A stretch of DNA of 64,000 bases. Origin: Candidatus Uhrbacteria bacterium (GTDB taxonomy: Bacteria; Patescibacteriota; Patescibacteriia; 2-12-FULL-60-25). The position numbers and the translations under genes are program-made. Below are positions 8,480 to 18,446 of the stretch, piece by piece. Every line of letters starts with the position of its first letter. Position 1 is the first letter of the stretch. Under the pieces are notes generated by a model. That model saw only the letters and a list, made by a program, of their open reading frames with translations. It made no database searches and was not told the origin of the DNA. Where the stretch lies: NCBI GenBank assembly GCA_003576745.1, contig QEVR01000003.1, positions 1 through 64,000 on the forward strand, in the 5' to 3' direction.

Positions 8480-8740
8480 ATGCCAAATAAACGCGCCGCA
8501 ATGAAAGATTTGCGCCAGTCGAAGAAAAGGCAGGCACGCAATATCAAAATGCAAACGCATGTAAAACATTCGTATAAGGACATTCAGACGCTTCTGCGCA
8601 TGGGAAAAACAGGAGAAGCAACGCAAGCGCTGCTCGCATTTCAAAAAACAGCGGACAAGGCCGCAAGAGGAAAATCCGTTCATCGTAATAAAGCAAACAG
8701 GATGAAATCGCGTCTCATGAAACGTCTTGCCGGGGCGTGA
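8480..8740 (+). CDS. rpsT: 30S ribosomal protein S20
   Basis: 86 aa, a normal S20 length. It is very basic and helical, opening MPNKRAAMKDLRQSKKRQ and ending with RGKSVHRNKANRMKSRLMKRL, the S20 pattern of A.S..KR.R...R....R at the start and H.N.A.R.KSRL at the end. S20 binds 16S rRNA early in assembly of the small subunit. It is transcribed away from holA, and the two genes share a bidirectional terminator. There is no obvious ribosome binding site because the promoter is so close. Confidence 0.95.
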   Translation: MPNKRAAMKDLRQSKKRQARNIKMQTHVKHSYKDIQTLLRMGKTGEATQALLAFQKTADKAARGKSVHRNKANRMKSRLMKRLAGA

Positions 8741-8743
8741 TTC

Positions 8744-8776
8744 AAAAACATCCTCTGTTGCAGAGGATGTTTTTTA
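8744..8776. terminator. Bidirectional terminator between rpsT and holA
   Basis: AAAAACATCCTCTG-ttg-CAGAGGATGTTTTTT. The stem is flanked by an A-run on one side and a T-run on the other, so it serves rpsT on the plus strand and holA on the minus strand. Confidence 0.9.
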
Positions 8777-8777
8777 T

Positions 8778-9614
8778 TTATGAAAGCGATGTAAGACTCT
8801 CTTCCGCATCAGCGATTCCCGTTCTCGACCACAAGAATGCCGTTGCAAGACGCGCGTATTGTAACCCGGCTTTCTCTTTCGGAAGTTTGGAAAGCTTTCC
8901 GGCGACAAATGGATGAATGCCGTTCCGATCGCCGGATTGTACATGGACATACGAACGCGCGAGATAAAGAGCCGATGAAAGAACGGACGAAGCATCATCG
9001 AACAGACGGAGTTTAGACCAGCGATCGCGTCGTCCTTCCAAAAAACGATCTGTTACATCATAGATCGATACAGACGCTTCCGTCTTTTCAAGAATCCCAC
9101 CAGCCCGCCATTTATCGAATTCCTGAACAAAATCCCATGTATTATCATTCACCCTTTCAGCGATGCGCGTAACCGCGGACGTGTCTTGTATGCCGGCCGC
9201 TGCGGCAAAGCCGCGCGCCCACGTTAAGAATTCGGCATGAGAAAGTTCGGGATAATCGTAGCGGTGAAAATTTGGCAAAGCCGCAAACGCATCAAGCTCG
9301 CTTTTTTTTATGGGCTTGGATTCCACACTTACCACAATGGTCATGTCGCTGTCGCGCGAAAGCGCTTGAAGCAGGGCTTTGCGTTTTATCTGCGGACAGG
9401 ATGAAACAAGATCGCTCGACCGAAAAAACCGTCTCGGCGAAAACAGGGAAGCGCTGGAAAGCAGGGACAGGAGCTCCTCGACGCCGTCCTTTCCGGAAGA
9501 AACGCGGGTAACAAAATTGCCGGACATGTCGAATTTCATCCGGAATGCGCTTTCAAGCTCCCTGGCTCGCGCAAGACTCCGATACGAATCTTCACCCGTA
9601 CAGAGAATCAGCAT
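8778..9614 (-). CDS. holA: DNA polymerase III delta subunit (clamp loader)
   Basis: 278 aa, shorter than the roughly 340 aa of Escherichia coli HolA. It starts MLILCTGEDSYRS, the usual delta opening (beta strand, then GED). It has the expected middle SLFSPRRFFRSSDLVSS (the S.F...R.....L pattern that contacts the clamp region) and TIVVSVESKP. Delta opens the beta clamp during loading at replication forks. It sits next to rpsT, a frequent bacterial pairing of holA and rpsT. Sequence divergence is high, so the assignment uses both pattern and context. Confidence 0.82.
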   Translation of the reverse strand: MLILCTGEDSYRSLARARELESAFRMKFDMSGNFVTRVSSGKDGVEELLSLLSSASLFSPRRFFRSSDLVSSCPQIKRKALLQALSRDSDMTIVVSVESKPIKKSELDAFAALPNFHRYDYPELSHAEFLTWARGFAAAAGIQDTSAVTRIAERVNDNTWDFVQEFDKWRAGGILEKTEASVSIYDVTDRFLEGRRDRWSKLRLFDDASSVLSSALYLARSYVHVQSGDRNGIHPFVAGKLSKLPKEKAGLQYARLATAFLWSRTGIADAEESLTSLS

Positions 9615-9677
9615 GAGCCGATTGTGAACCGCGGTGCTTCAAATAGCAAGATACAAAAGCGCGTCCTAAAGACGTCT

Positions 9678-12344
9678 TTAATCAAGAATCGGCTCGAGCG
9701 CATTCCAATGCTTGCCGTGCCTGGCCTCCACCACAATGGGACAGCCGATTTCTTCAATCGTTTCCATAACATTCCGAACATACGCCGCAATGTTCCGTAC
9801 GTCTTTTTTCGGCGCCTCGAAAAGCAATTCGTCATGAACCTGCAGAAGCATGCGAGTATCCGGAGACGTGTTCTGCAGGTTTTCAGAAACGCGTATCATC
9901 GCGAGCTTCAGTAAGTCCGCCGCAGTGCCCTGAACGGGCATGTTAATTGCCATGCGTTCCGCAGCCGCACGCAAGGCTGGCATATTGCTATTGATGTCGG
10001 GAATGGGCCTGCGCCGGCCAAACAGCGTTTCCACGTATTCGTAGCGATGCGCCAGCGCTTTGGTTTCCTCAAGAAATGTTTTGATGCCTTTATATGTTTC
10101 AAAATATCTTTTAATGAATTCCTTCGCTTCCGCAAAGGAAATCCCTGCAGACTGGGAAAGGCCAATGGGTCCCTGTCCATAAATAATGCCAAAATTAATC
10201 GCCTTGGCGGCGCGACGCTGATCCTTGCGTACGTCGCGGGGATCAATTCCCCAAATGCGGGCCGCCGTGGCGGTGTGAATGTCCGCTCCCGACTGGAAGG
10301 CATCCAGCATGGCGCGGTCTTTGGACAGGGCGGCGATGACCCGGAGTTCGATTTGGGAATAATCGCACGCCACAAGCTCCATGCCGGGGCCGGCAATAAA
10401 GGCCCGACGGATTTTTCTGCCGAGTTCGGTCCGTACCGGAATATTCTGCAAATTCGGCTCGGAGGATGACAGCCTGCCGGTGGCCGCAATGGCCTGATTG
10501 AATGTTGTATGAATGCGGCCGTTTGCATCCGCAAGACCCGGAAGCGCATCCACGTATGTGGACAAAAGTTTAGCGACTTCCCGATGCTGGAACATGAGAT
10601 CGATGATTTCGTGCTTGCCGCGAAGTTTTTCGAGTTCCGATGCGGCCGTGGAGTATCCGGTTTTTCCTTTTTTGATGCCTGCGGCTGGAAGGCCCAATTC
10701 CTCAAAAAGGATAACGGCCAGCTGCGCGGGGGATGCGGGATTAAATGCGTGACCGACGGTTTTTTCCATGCGCCGTTCAATCTTGCGCTTTTCCTCATTC
10801 ATCTCTTTGGAAAGACTTTTCAAATAAGGAAGATCAACGAGAATACCCGTTCGTTCCATATTGCGAAGAATGGGAATAAGCGGAAGTTCCATGCGCTGGA
10901 ATATACGATCCGCACCCGTCTTCTTCATTTCGCGCCGCTGTTCTTCCGCAATGGCAACAAGAGCCTGCGTCGTTCGGATTTCCCGATCCTCTCCTTCCGG
11001 AATGGGGGAGTGAAGATACTGAAGAACAAGGGCGTCCGCGTCCAAATTCCGTTCGCCGGCGGCCAAAAGATATGCGGCAATAAGCGTGTCATGCGAAATG
11101 CCCGCCAACGCAAAGCCCTCGTGCTCCAAAAGGGTCATGTGCCGCTTTGCGTCGTGAAAGATTTTCCCGATAGCAGGATTTGCCAGAAGCTCCCGAAGCT
11201 CGCCTTTGACCCGATGATTCCTGAAAAGATCGGCCGGAATGAACGCGCATTCCGCCTTCCAGCCAAGAGCGATGCCGCGGATGCCCCCGCCGAAGAGCGA
11301 ACCCTGCTCACGCTCCAATACCGACATCGCAATCTCCGTTTCCGCTCCTGCGCGGGCAAGAAACGCCAATGCATCCTTCTCCGAAAGAGCCGTTAATCGC
11401 TCTGACACGGACTGTTTTGTCTGCGCCGGGCTTGGGCGCCGGGAGAACGATTCGTTTTTGTCCACCTGATCGGGAAGCCGTGAAAACAATGACCGAAATC
11501 CAAAGCGCGCAGCCGCTTCGGTAAAGGCCTGCCGGTCTAATGAGGAAACATAAAAGGAAATCGACTTTTTCATCGGCGCATGCCTGTCCAAATCCACGAG
11601 TTCATACGCGAGCTTCGCGCTTGCTTCGCCCTCGAGCAGTTTTTTGCGAAGACCCGTCTTCATATCGGAAGACGGATCATGCGCCGCTTTGAAAATTCCG
11701 GAAAAGCTTCCGTATGCCCGGAGCAATTCCGTGGCCCCTTTTTCTCCGATTCCCGGCACCCCCGGAATATTGTCGGATGGATCGCCCTTGATCGCCTTCC
11801 AGTCGCGAAGCCGCGTAGGCGGAACGCCGTATTCTTCTTCCACGGCCTTCTCGTCAAAAAGTTTCGTTTCACTTACGCCTTTTTTAAAGGTAAGAACGTC
11901 CACGTTCGGGCCCACGAGCTGTAGCGTATCCCTGTCGCCGGTAACGATGCGCGTATAGTAGCCCTCGCTATCCGCACGCTCCGCGAGCGTCGCAATAAGA
12001 TCATCCGCTTCATACCCGTCTTTTTCCACTGAAGGCACGCCGAGCGTTTTCAGCAGGTCTTTTGCAAACGGAATCTGATCATACAGCTCCTGCTCCTTTT
12101 CTTCCCGCGTCGCCTTATACGCTTTATATGCCTCGTGACGGAATGTGGGAGCGGCCGTGTCCCAGCACGCAATAAACACATCGGGCTTTTCCTCTTTCAG
12201 AAGCTTCAATGCGACCGACGCCATTCCATACACGGCATTTACCACTGTACCGTCAGGCGCTTGAAGCGGCGGAAGCGCATGCCACGCCCGATGCAAAAGG
12301 GCGTTCGCATCCAATAACAAGAGTTTTTGCCGTTTTTTTGGCAT
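9678..12344 (-). CDS. polA: DNA polymerase I
   Basis: 888 aa. The N-terminal 5'-3' exonuclease (residues 1-290) shows LLLLDANALLHRAWHA, YEADDLIATLA, TGDRDTLQL and GDPSDNIPGVPGIGEKGA. The middle domain (about 320-500) lacks an intact DEDD set, so proofreading is probably absent. The family-A polymerase domain has GRLSSSEPNLQNIPVR, the metal-binding DYSQIELR, the O-helix RRAAKAINFGIIYG and the closing VHDELLFEAP. It fills gaps and removes Okazaki primers. It starts at the only ATG consistent with the family (MPKKRQKLLLLDANAL). Confidence 0.97.
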   Translation of the reverse strand: MPKKRQKLLLLDANALLHRAWHALPPLQAPDGTVVNAVYGMASVALKLLKEEKPDVFIACWDTAAPTFRHEAYKAYKATREEKEQELYDQIPFAKDLLKTLGVPSVEKDGYEADDLIATLAERADSEGYYTRIVTGDRDTLQLVGPNVDVLTFKKGVSETKLFDEKAVEEEYGVPPTRLRDWKAIKGDPSDNIPGVPGIGEKGATELLRAYGSFSGIFKAAHDPSSDMKTGLRKKLLEGEASAKLAYELVDLDRHAPMKKSISFYVSSLDRQAFTEAAARFGFRSLFSRLPDQVDKNESFSRRPSPAQTKQSVSERLTALSEKDALAFLARAGAETEIAMSVLEREQGSLFGGGIRGIALGWKAECAFIPADLFRNHRVKGELRELLANPAIGKIFHDAKRHMTLLEHEGFALAGISHDTLIAAYLLAAGERNLDADALVLQYLHSPIPEGEDREIRTTQALVAIAEEQRREMKKTGADRIFQRMELPLIPILRNMERTGILVDLPYLKSLSKEMNEEKRKIERRMEKTVGHAFNPASPAQLAVILFEELGLPAAGIKKGKTGYSTAASELEKLRGKHEIIDLMFQHREVAKLLSTYVDALPGLADANGRIHTTFNQAIAATGRLSSSEPNLQNIPVRTELGRKIRRAFIAGPGMELVACDYSQIELRVIAALSKDRAMLDAFQSGADIHTATAARIWGIDPRDVRKDQRRAAKAINFGIIYGQGPIGLSQSAGISFAEAKEFIKRYFETYKGIKTFLEETKALAHRYEYVETLFGRRRPIPDINSNMPALRAAAERMAINMPVQGTAADLLKLAMIRVSENLQNTSPDTRMLLQVHDELLFEAPKKDVRNIAAYVRNVMETIEEIGCPIVVEARHGKHWNALEPILD

Positions 12345-12366
12345 GCCCGAATGGTAGCACAGGGCC

Positions 12367-13068
12367 CTACCCTGTCGAACGGTACGTATCGGGTTGATTC
12401 ACGATGGCAATATCAATTCCTATCTCGCGCAAATGTTTGGCTCTGCGTTCCGTACTCCGCATAGGCCAATTCTCCCAGGCGACCGCGCATACTCCTCGCT
12501 CTTTCAATGTTCGAACGCGATCAACGTTCCAAAAGGTGGACGGAAGCCCGGCGGCGAATATGCCGTTTTGCAAAAACCACTCCGAAGCCGGGCCGATCCG
12601 ACGGGGCCATCGCTTCATTAAAAAAATACGGGGGACATCCGGCACCGAGGCGGCAGCGTCGTTCAGAACATCCTTGTGAAAAGAAGAGATGAGGGAACGT
12701 GAGCGCAGTCCCGCGCTCGTGCGAAGCTTTCGAACCAGTAATTCAAGCGCCGCGCGATCTTTGATTTCGAAATCAAGCCGAACCGGGGCCGGAACGGATG
12801 CCGTAACCTCATCGAGCATGGGAATACCCATGCCCTTGCGTAACCGAATTTTTCGGAAATCGCGCCGGGTCAATTCGGAAATACGACGATTGTCTCCGGC
12901 AATGCGGCGAAGGTCCTTGTCATGAGTGACAATCGCCAGCCCGTCGCGGCTGCGATGAATATCCAGCTCAATGCCGTCCACTCCAAGCTCTACCGCGCGG
13001 CGTATGGCCTCAATCGAGTTCTCATCCACGCCCTTAGATGCGACGCCACGATGCGCAAAAATCAACAT
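12367..13068 (-). CDS. Glycerophosphodiester phosphodiesterase
   Basis: 233 aa TIM-barrel enzyme. The catalytic H-R is in MLIFAHRGVASKGVDENS, followed by the metal-binding ELDIHRSRDGLAIVTHD. EIKD lies in mid-protein and WENWP near the end. It hydrolyses glycerophosphodiesters to glycerol-3-phosphate and an alcohol. No signal peptide is seen with this start, so it is probably cytoplasmic. The open frame extends to 13182 but the alignable enzyme begins at 13068; an ATG at 13080 is also possible. It lies 22 bp downstream of polA's start on the same strand. Confidence 0.88.
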   Translation of the reverse strand: MLIFAHRGVASKGVDENSIEAIRRAVELGVDGIELDIHRSRDGLAIVTHDKDLRRIAGDNRRISELTRRDFRKIRLRKGMGIPMLDEVTASVPAPVRLDFEIKDRAALELLVRKLRTSAGLRSRSLISSFHKDVLNDAAASVPDVPRIFLMKRWPRRIGPASEWFLQNGIFAAGLPSTFWNVDRVRTLKERGVCAVAWENWPMRSTERRAKHLREIGIDIAIVNQPDTYRSTG

Positions 13069-13306
13069 GGCCCAGAGCATAGCGCGGAACGGACTTTCCG
13101 TCACCGTATGTGAAATCCTCACAAAAAAAGCATCGATCGTGGGAGAAGAGACTATTCCCGCGTATCCTTTATTCAAAAACATCGGGAAATCGGCAATACG
13201 GCAAGGAGCGTGCGGGCACGAGAGCGTCTATTTCTCGCTCTCAGAGAATATTCTCTCGCATCTCGTCGTAAAAAAATTCCGCCGGGCATTTCGACGGAAT
13301 ATTCTT

Positions 13307-13381
<75 letters not shown>

Positions 13382-13430
13382 GCAAACGGGTCGAATCGTA
13401 GCGGCTTCTGCGCATTCCGTCCAGAACCAA

Positions 13431-13456
13431 AACGGCTCCGTCATATCGGAGCCGTT
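13431..13456 (-). terminator. Terminator of the 3D-domain gene
   Basis: 10-bp perfect stem AACGGCTCCG / CGGAGCCGTT. On the minus strand it is followed by TTGG; the T-run is short but the position, 8 bp past the stop, fits. Confidence 0.7.
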
Positions 13457-13464
13457 CGCTGCGC

Positions 13465-13998
13465 TTATTTATTCGTTTCCGTTCGTACGATCTCGACATG
13501 CGCAAAGCGCACGCCGAATTTGCGGGCTTCGGGAAGGCTTTCCATCCAAATGTCGATCTTGTACGTATACCGCTTGTTCATGCGATCATGAACCTCAAAA
13601 ATCTTGTCGCCGTACAGCTCGGGAATCCGAACCTTTGTGCCGAATGGAAGGAAGTTCGAAGCGATAATGCCGTCGCGCACATGCGAACCGTCAGCCGTAA
13701 TAAAGGGGGTGTCATCGGTTTCCTCCGGCCGAGAGGTATAGGCCGTCATAGGCACATAGTTGTAGGTTCGCAAAACTGTCACCGTTGTATACTGCGGAAC
13801 CTCAAAATGATAATCCGCGACCTCCTCCTCTGCCACGGGCGCCTGAACCGACGCAACAACAGGAAAGACATCCGCATCTGTCGCAACGGCTCGCGTCGGA
13901 AGAGAAACGGACAGGACGGCAGAGACCAGCGTGATCACAAAAAGACGCCGGCCGATCAGAGAAACGGGAATGGTTGGTGAATACGTAGAAGGGTTCAT
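13465..13998 (-). CDS. Secreted 3D-domain protein (putative cell-wall-active)
   Basis: 177 aa from the ATG at 13996-13998, which starts a signal peptide (MNPSTYSPTIP... LVSAVLSVSLPTRA). A longer open frame reaches 14214 but adds sequence with no sensible signal. The C-terminal 3D domain has MTAYTSRPEETDDTPF, TADGSHVRDGIIASNFLPFGTKV and EVHDRMNKRYTYKIDIW, with the conserved Asp residues that name the family and are shared with the lytic transglycosylase MltA core. It is likely a peptidoglycan-associated protein. It is divergent from the PBP gene at 14217, suggesting joint cell-wall function. Confidence 0.85.
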   Translation of the reverse strand: MNPSTYSPTIPVSLIGRRLFVITLVSAVLSVSLPTRAVATDADVFPVVASVQAPVAEEEVADYHFEVPQYTTVTVLRTYNYVPMTAYTSRPEETDDTPFITADGSHVRDGIIASNFLPFGTKVRIPELYGDKIFEVHDRMNKRYTYKIDIWMESLPEARKFGVRFAHVEIVRTETNK

Positions 13999-14216
13999 AA
14001 ATGGGTTTTTCTGCAAAGCCGCCTTTACAGCCAGAGAAAAAAGAGCATAGCAGAAATTACCCATTATGTCAATGGTTGAAGCTATTTTTTTAGCTATGTT
14101 TAGCCACTTTTCTATAAACGTTACCCAAAAATCGAGCATATCACGAGGCATTATCCTACACGGCCGTCTCCCATTTACCAATATGCTGTTTACGACTAAG
14201 CTTAGTTCCAACATCT

Positions 14217-17096
14217 ATGCCCATAAAGCATCTCCAGTCTATCGGAAAAGGCGGTTCCGGAACCTCATCCTCAGCCAAGCGGCCGCCCTGGAAAGCCATG
14301 GTGACAAGCGCCGCAGTTCTGGCCGGTATTGTCATCCTAATAGGCTTTTTTATCTTGACCCTTGCGCTGGCATGGTTTAGCAGGGACCTTCCGAATCCGA
14401 ATGCCCTTCTTGAAAGGGATGTCGCACAGTCCACAAAAATCTATGATCGCACCGGCGAAGTCCTCCTCTATGAAATCCACGGAGATGAACAAAGAACGCT
14501 CGTGACCATAGATCAAATTCCGGACGTCATGAAATGGGCAACGGTAAGCATTGAGGACAAGGATTTTTATAAACATCACGGAGTAAGCTGGAAGGGACTC
14601 TTCCGGGCATTTCTCACAAGCGCCATCAAGCGCCAGCGCGTACAGGGGACATCAACGCTCACCCAGCAATTCGTAAAAAATGCCGTGCTCACCAATGAAC
14701 GGTCCGTTGCGCGCAAACTGAAAGAGCTTTTGCTTTCCCTGCAAATCGAACGGAAATACACCAAGGATCAAATTCTCCAGCTTTACCTGAATGAAATTCC
14801 TTATGGTTCGACGCTGTATGGCGTTGAATCCGCGAGCCAGGGATACTTCGGCAAATCCGTGCGCGACATTGCATTGGACGAAGCCGCGCTCCTTGCGGCC
14901 CTTCCCCAGTCGCCCAGCCGGTACAACCCATATGGTACGGGATCGCGCGGAGACAGCAGGGAGCTTTTGGTCGGCAGACAGTGGTATGTGCTCGATCAAA
15001 TGGCGGAGCAGGGTTACATTACGAAAGAACAAGCGGAGGAGGCAAAAAATATCGACACGCTCGCAAAACTCGTCCCGAGACAGGTGGGGAATATCAAGGC
15101 GCCGCATTTTGTCATGATGGTACGCGAACAGCTTGCCGACGAATTCGGACAGCGCGCTGTGGAGACGGGCGGGCTCAAGGTACTCACGACCCTTGATTGG
15201 CGGCTGCAGCAGGAGGCGGAACGGATTGTGAGAGAATATGTGGATGCAAAAGGGGAAATCTATCGCTTCAGCAATGCCTCCTTGGTCGCCATCGGCCCCA
15301 GAGACGGACAAATCATCGCCATGGTTGGCTCAAAGGACTTTTTTAACGAAGAGATTGACGGCCAGGTAAACGTGGCGCTCCGTCCGCGGCAGCCGGGATC
15401 CTCGTTCAAGCCCATCGTGTATGCCTTGGGATTCCAAAAAGGCTATACGCCGGACACCGTGCTCTGGGACGTAAAAACGAGCTTTAAAACAGACGTCAAA
15501 GATTACACGCCCGCGAATTATGATCTAAAGGAACGGGGGCCCATCTCCGTTCGTCTTGCGCTTCAGGGATCCCTGAATATTCCCGCCGTCAAAATGCTGT
15601 ATCTCACCGGCGTGGGATCGGTGCTCGATTTTGCCGAACAGCTCGGCTATACCACCTTCGGTGACCGAAGCCGCTTTGGACTCTCGCTTGTTCTCGGGGG
15701 AGGGGAAGTAACGCTCCTGGAACACACGGCCGCCTTCGGCGCATTTGCCGCAGAGGGCGTCCTCCACCCCACCACGGCAATTCTGAAGGTCGAAGGAGCA
15801 AAGGGGGAAGCGCTCAAGGAATGGACATTGGGCGAAGGGAAAAAAGTAATGGATGCGCAGATCGCGCGGCTTCTTTCCAATGTTCTCTCGGACAATGCTG
15901 CGCGTGCGTATGTGTTCGGCGCGAACAACAATCTGACGCTTCCCGGCAGGCCGGTGGCCGCGAAAACCGGGACAACGAACAGCTATCGCGACGCTTGGAC
16001 CATGGGATATACGCCGTCGCTCGCAGTGGGCGTTTGGGCCGGAAACAACGATAATTCGGAAATGATCCATGGGTCGGGCGGATCCATGGCTGCCGCACCC
16101 ATCTGGCAACAATTCATGAAAGCCGCCACCAAAGATACTCCCGTGGAATCATTTACACCGCCCTCCCCGCCAGACACCACAAAGGAAGTCCTCTTGGGGA
16201 AAGCCTTCGAACAAACGGTGAAAATCGACACGGTCACCGGCAAACTCGCCACGGAATACACTCCTCCGGAATATGTGGAAGAAAAAGTCTTCCGCGAGGC
16301 GCACTCTATTCTCCATTACGTGAACAAAGACGATCCAAAGGGGCCCGTGCCGACCAATCCTGCCGCTGATCCGCAATACAATCGCTGGGAGAGCGCGGTG
16401 TACGTCTGGGTTCAAGATCCAAAAAATGAATGGAGCGCCACCGGAACCGCGCCCACGGAATATGATGACGTACACACAAAAGAAAATATCCCCGCGATCC
16501 GCGTCCAAAGCCCCGTACGAAACGACAGAATGCAAAGCCGCAGTTTTTCCGTCCGTGCAGAGGTGTATGCGCCGCGGACCATCCGTTCTGTTCGCGCCCT
16601 TATGGAAAATTATGTCATCGGAACTTCATATCAACCCTCAAACGGAAACGAATGGTCCTTTATAGCGGCGCTTCCGAATGCCATCGAAAAGGGTTTTCAT
16701 GACGTGGTGATTGAGGCACGGGATGATGTCGGGAATGTGGGCCGAGAGACGCTGACCATAAACCTACTGGCAGATCCGGAGCCCTTGCTCATGAGCTTTG
16801 TTGATCTCCCTCCGGGAACGATCTTGGGCCTGGATGCATTTCCGAAGCGCATATATCTCCAAGTGAATGATTTGAGTGCGGTTGTCCGCGCAGATCTCCG
16901 GCTTGAATCCCCCTCCGGAGAAAATCGGCTGATCGGATCGAATATTAAGCCGCAGGAAAATCCCGTTGAATTCCAATGGTCCTATGTTCAGGGTCCCGGC
17001 GTCTATACCCTTTATGCGATTGTAACGGATGAAAACGGGCGCACGATCGAGAGTCCGCGCATCAACATCTCCGTCACGCCGCCATTACTGGAGTAG
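14217..17096 (+). CDS. Class A penicillin-binding protein (bifunctional transglycosylase/transpeptidase)
   Basis: 959 aa, PBP1A-like. One transmembrane helix at about 30-55. Glycosyltransferase-51 domain with the catalytic Glu in SIEDKDFYKHHG, then GTSTLTQQFVKN and QLYLNEIPYG. Transpeptidase domain with the SxxK serine in RQPGSSFKP, SxN in QGSLNIP and KTG in AAKTGTTN. A C-terminal Ig-like extension follows (about 760-959; RSFSVRAEVYAP... and EARDDVGNVG), typical of Patescibacteria homologues. It polymerises and cross-links peptidoglycan on the outer face of the membrane. It is divergent from the 3D-domain gene. Confidence 0.96.
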   Translation: MPIKHLQSIGKGGSGTSSSAKRPPWKAMVTSAAVLAGIVILIGFFILTLALAWFSRDLPNPNALLERDVAQSTKIYDRTGEVLLYEIHGDEQRTLVTIDQIPDVMKWATVSIEDKDFYKHHGVSWKGLFRAFLTSAIKRQRVQGTSTLTQQFVKNAVLTNERSVARKLKELLLSLQIERKYTKDQILQLYLNEIPYGSTLYGVESASQGYFGKSVRDIALDEAALLAALPQSPSRYNPYGTGSRGDSRELLVGRQWYVLDQMAEQGYITKEQAEEAKNIDTLAKLVPRQVGNIKAPHFVMMVREQLADEFGQRAVETGGLKVLTTLDWRLQQEAERIVREYVDAKGEIYRFSNASLVAIGPRDGQIIAMVGSKDFFNEEIDGQVNVALRPRQPGSSFKPIVYALGFQKGYTPDTVLWDVKTSFKTDVKDYTPANYDLKERGPISVRLALQGSLNIPAVKMLYLTGVGSVLDFAEQLGYTTFGDRSRFGLSLVLGGGEVTLLEHTAAFGAFAAEGVLHPTTAILKVEGAKGEALKEWTLGEGKKVMDAQIARLLSNVLSDNAARAYVFGANNNLTLPGRPVAAKTGTTNSYRDAWTMGYTPSLAVGVWAGNNDNSEMIHGSGGSMAAAPIWQQFMKAATKDTPVESFTPPSPPDTTKEVLLGKAFEQTVKIDTVTGKLATEYTPPEYVEEKVFREAHSILHYVNKDDPKGPVPTNPAADPQYNRWESAVYVWVQDPKNEWSATGTAPTEYDDVHTKENIPAIRVQSPVRNDRMQSRSFSVRAEVYAPRTIRSVRALMENYVIGTSYQPSNGNEWSFIAALPNAIEKGFHDVVIEARDDVGNVGRETLTINLLADPEPLLMSFVDLPPGTILGLDAFPKRIYLQVNDLSAVVRADLRLESPSGENRLIGSNIKPQENPVEFQWSYVQGPGVYTLYAIVTDENGRTIESPRINISVTPPLLE

Positions 17097-17099
17097 GGG

Positions 17100-17312
17100 C
17101 TGTAGGTCGTGAGATATGGGTCGTGAGTCATGCGGGCGGAATGCGAAGACTACGTAGGGCGTGGTTGCGTAGGGGGAGCACAATCTTCCCCGAAACCCGT
17201 TCCCTTAGCCCTTAGTCTATACGTTCGTAGGTTCGTAAGACCGTAGTCTGTAAGCCATTCGCCCGTAACCCGAACCCCGTAACCACTCACTACTCACCAC
17301 TCACTTGTTCCC
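17100..17312. repeat. Mosaic intergenic repeat, copy 2 (left arm of the origin-block inverted pair)
   Basis: No gene is seen. Positions 17173-17237 match 20967-21032 in reverse complement with only two or three differences over about 65 bp (core ggagcacaatcttcccc, then aaacccgttcccttagccc, then tatacgttcgtaggttcg). The right part carries the taaccactcactactcac phrase also found at 57428 and, inverted, near 58465. Confidence 0.85.
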
Positions 17313-18446
17313 TTACTGCCGTATCGGCATCACGAGATACCTATAGGTTTCTTCCCCGCCTTCCGGAAGAATAAGAACGGGGCTCATGGGATCATTCATG
17401 AGCAGTTTCACCTTCGGCGTGGCGATGGCCGACAAGCCATCGCTTATGTATTTGAAATTCACGATAACACTTACATCTTCGCCGGAAATATCCCCCTGAA
17501 GCGTCATGGCTGTTTTCCCCGTACCTTGGTCTGCCGAATGCACGGTAAGCGTCCCCTCGGACGGCTTGCAGTCCAGATGGACATCATACAAGCCCTGTCG
17601 GGAAAAGAGGGACGCAGACTTTACGGCCTTTTGAAGCTCCTGCCGCCCAAGAATCGCCGTGGTTTTAAAGTGTTCTGGAATAATTTGCTGATAATCTGGA
17701 AAAGATCCCTCGATTAGCCTCGAAACAAGCTCGGTATTTCCGTAACTCACCACAAGCTGATTTTCCGTCATCACCCATTCCACATCCTCGGGCACGCCTA
17801 ACTCGTCCTTATAAGAAGAAAGGATGCGTCCAATTTCAACAATAGCCCGGGCCGGCGCAATCAGCTTCAACTCCTTGGATTCATTTTTTGGCTTCAGGAT
17901 CCGTTCGGCGAGCCGATAGCTATCCGTTGCCACAAAGGCGACCCGATCCTTTCCTAATATGCCCCCGAACCAGCAAGCGACGCCGGAAAGTTCCGGCCGT
18001 GATTCGGATGTCGAAACCGAAAAGACAACCTGGCTAAGACCGTGACGCAGATCCTCCGCCTTAAATGCAATTCCTCCTGATTTTGCTAATTTCGGAATCA
18101 AAGGAAATTCCGCCGCCGTCATTCCCCGAACAACCGTTTCCTGCCCGCTCGCGGAAATATGCAAACCCTCATCCAGAACTTCCAGCTCCACCTTTCCTTG
18201 CGGGAGGAGGGAGACATACTCCTGAAGGAGTTTTGCCGGCACGGTATATTCGCCCTCTACTTCTGTTTTTCCCCGAACTATTGTGCTCACCGCCAACTCT
18301 AAATTTGTTGCAGATAATTTTAAATTTCCCCCTTCCGTTTTTAATAACACATTTCCAAGCACCGGAAGGTTTACGCTTTTGTTCGTGATGTGGCTCACAA
18401 CGGAAAGCCCTTGTGTTAAATTTTCTTGTGTACACACGAACTTCAT
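17313..18446 (-). CDS. dnaN: DNA polymerase III beta subunit (sliding clamp)
   Basis: 377 aa, normal length, three repeated clamp domains. It opens MKFVCTQENLTQGL, with LPVLGNVLLKT and LSATNLELAVS in domain 1, FVATDSYRLAE in domain 2, and the C-terminal YRYLVMPIRQ that corresponds to the usual YLVMPMRL ending. It tethers the replicative polymerase to DNA. It follows dnaA on the same strand after a 205-bp gap that may hold DnaA-binding sequences. Confidence 0.97.
   Translation of the reverse strand: MKFVCTQENLTQGLSVVSHITNKSVNLPVLGNVLLKTEGGNLKLSATNLELAVSTIVRGKTEVEGEYTVPAKLLQEYVSLLPQGKVELEVLDEGLHISASGQETVVRGMTAAEFPLIPKLAKSGGIAFKAEDLRHGLSQVVFSVSTSESRPELSGVACWFGGILGKDRVAFVATDSYRLAERILKPKNESKELKLIAPARAIVEIGRILSSYKDELGVPEDVEWVMTENQLVVSYGNTELVSRLIEGSFPDYQQIIPEHFKTTAILGRQELQKAVKSASLFSRQGLYDVHLDCKPSEGTLTVHSADQGTGKTAMTLQGDISGEDVSVIVNFKYISDGLSAIATPKVKLLMNDPMSPVLILPEGGEETYRYLVMPIRQ

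Noticed and set aside
12367-13182. Longer N-terminus of the glycerophosphodiesterase
   Set aside because: The extra residues run past the conserved AHRG start and do not look like a signal peptide.
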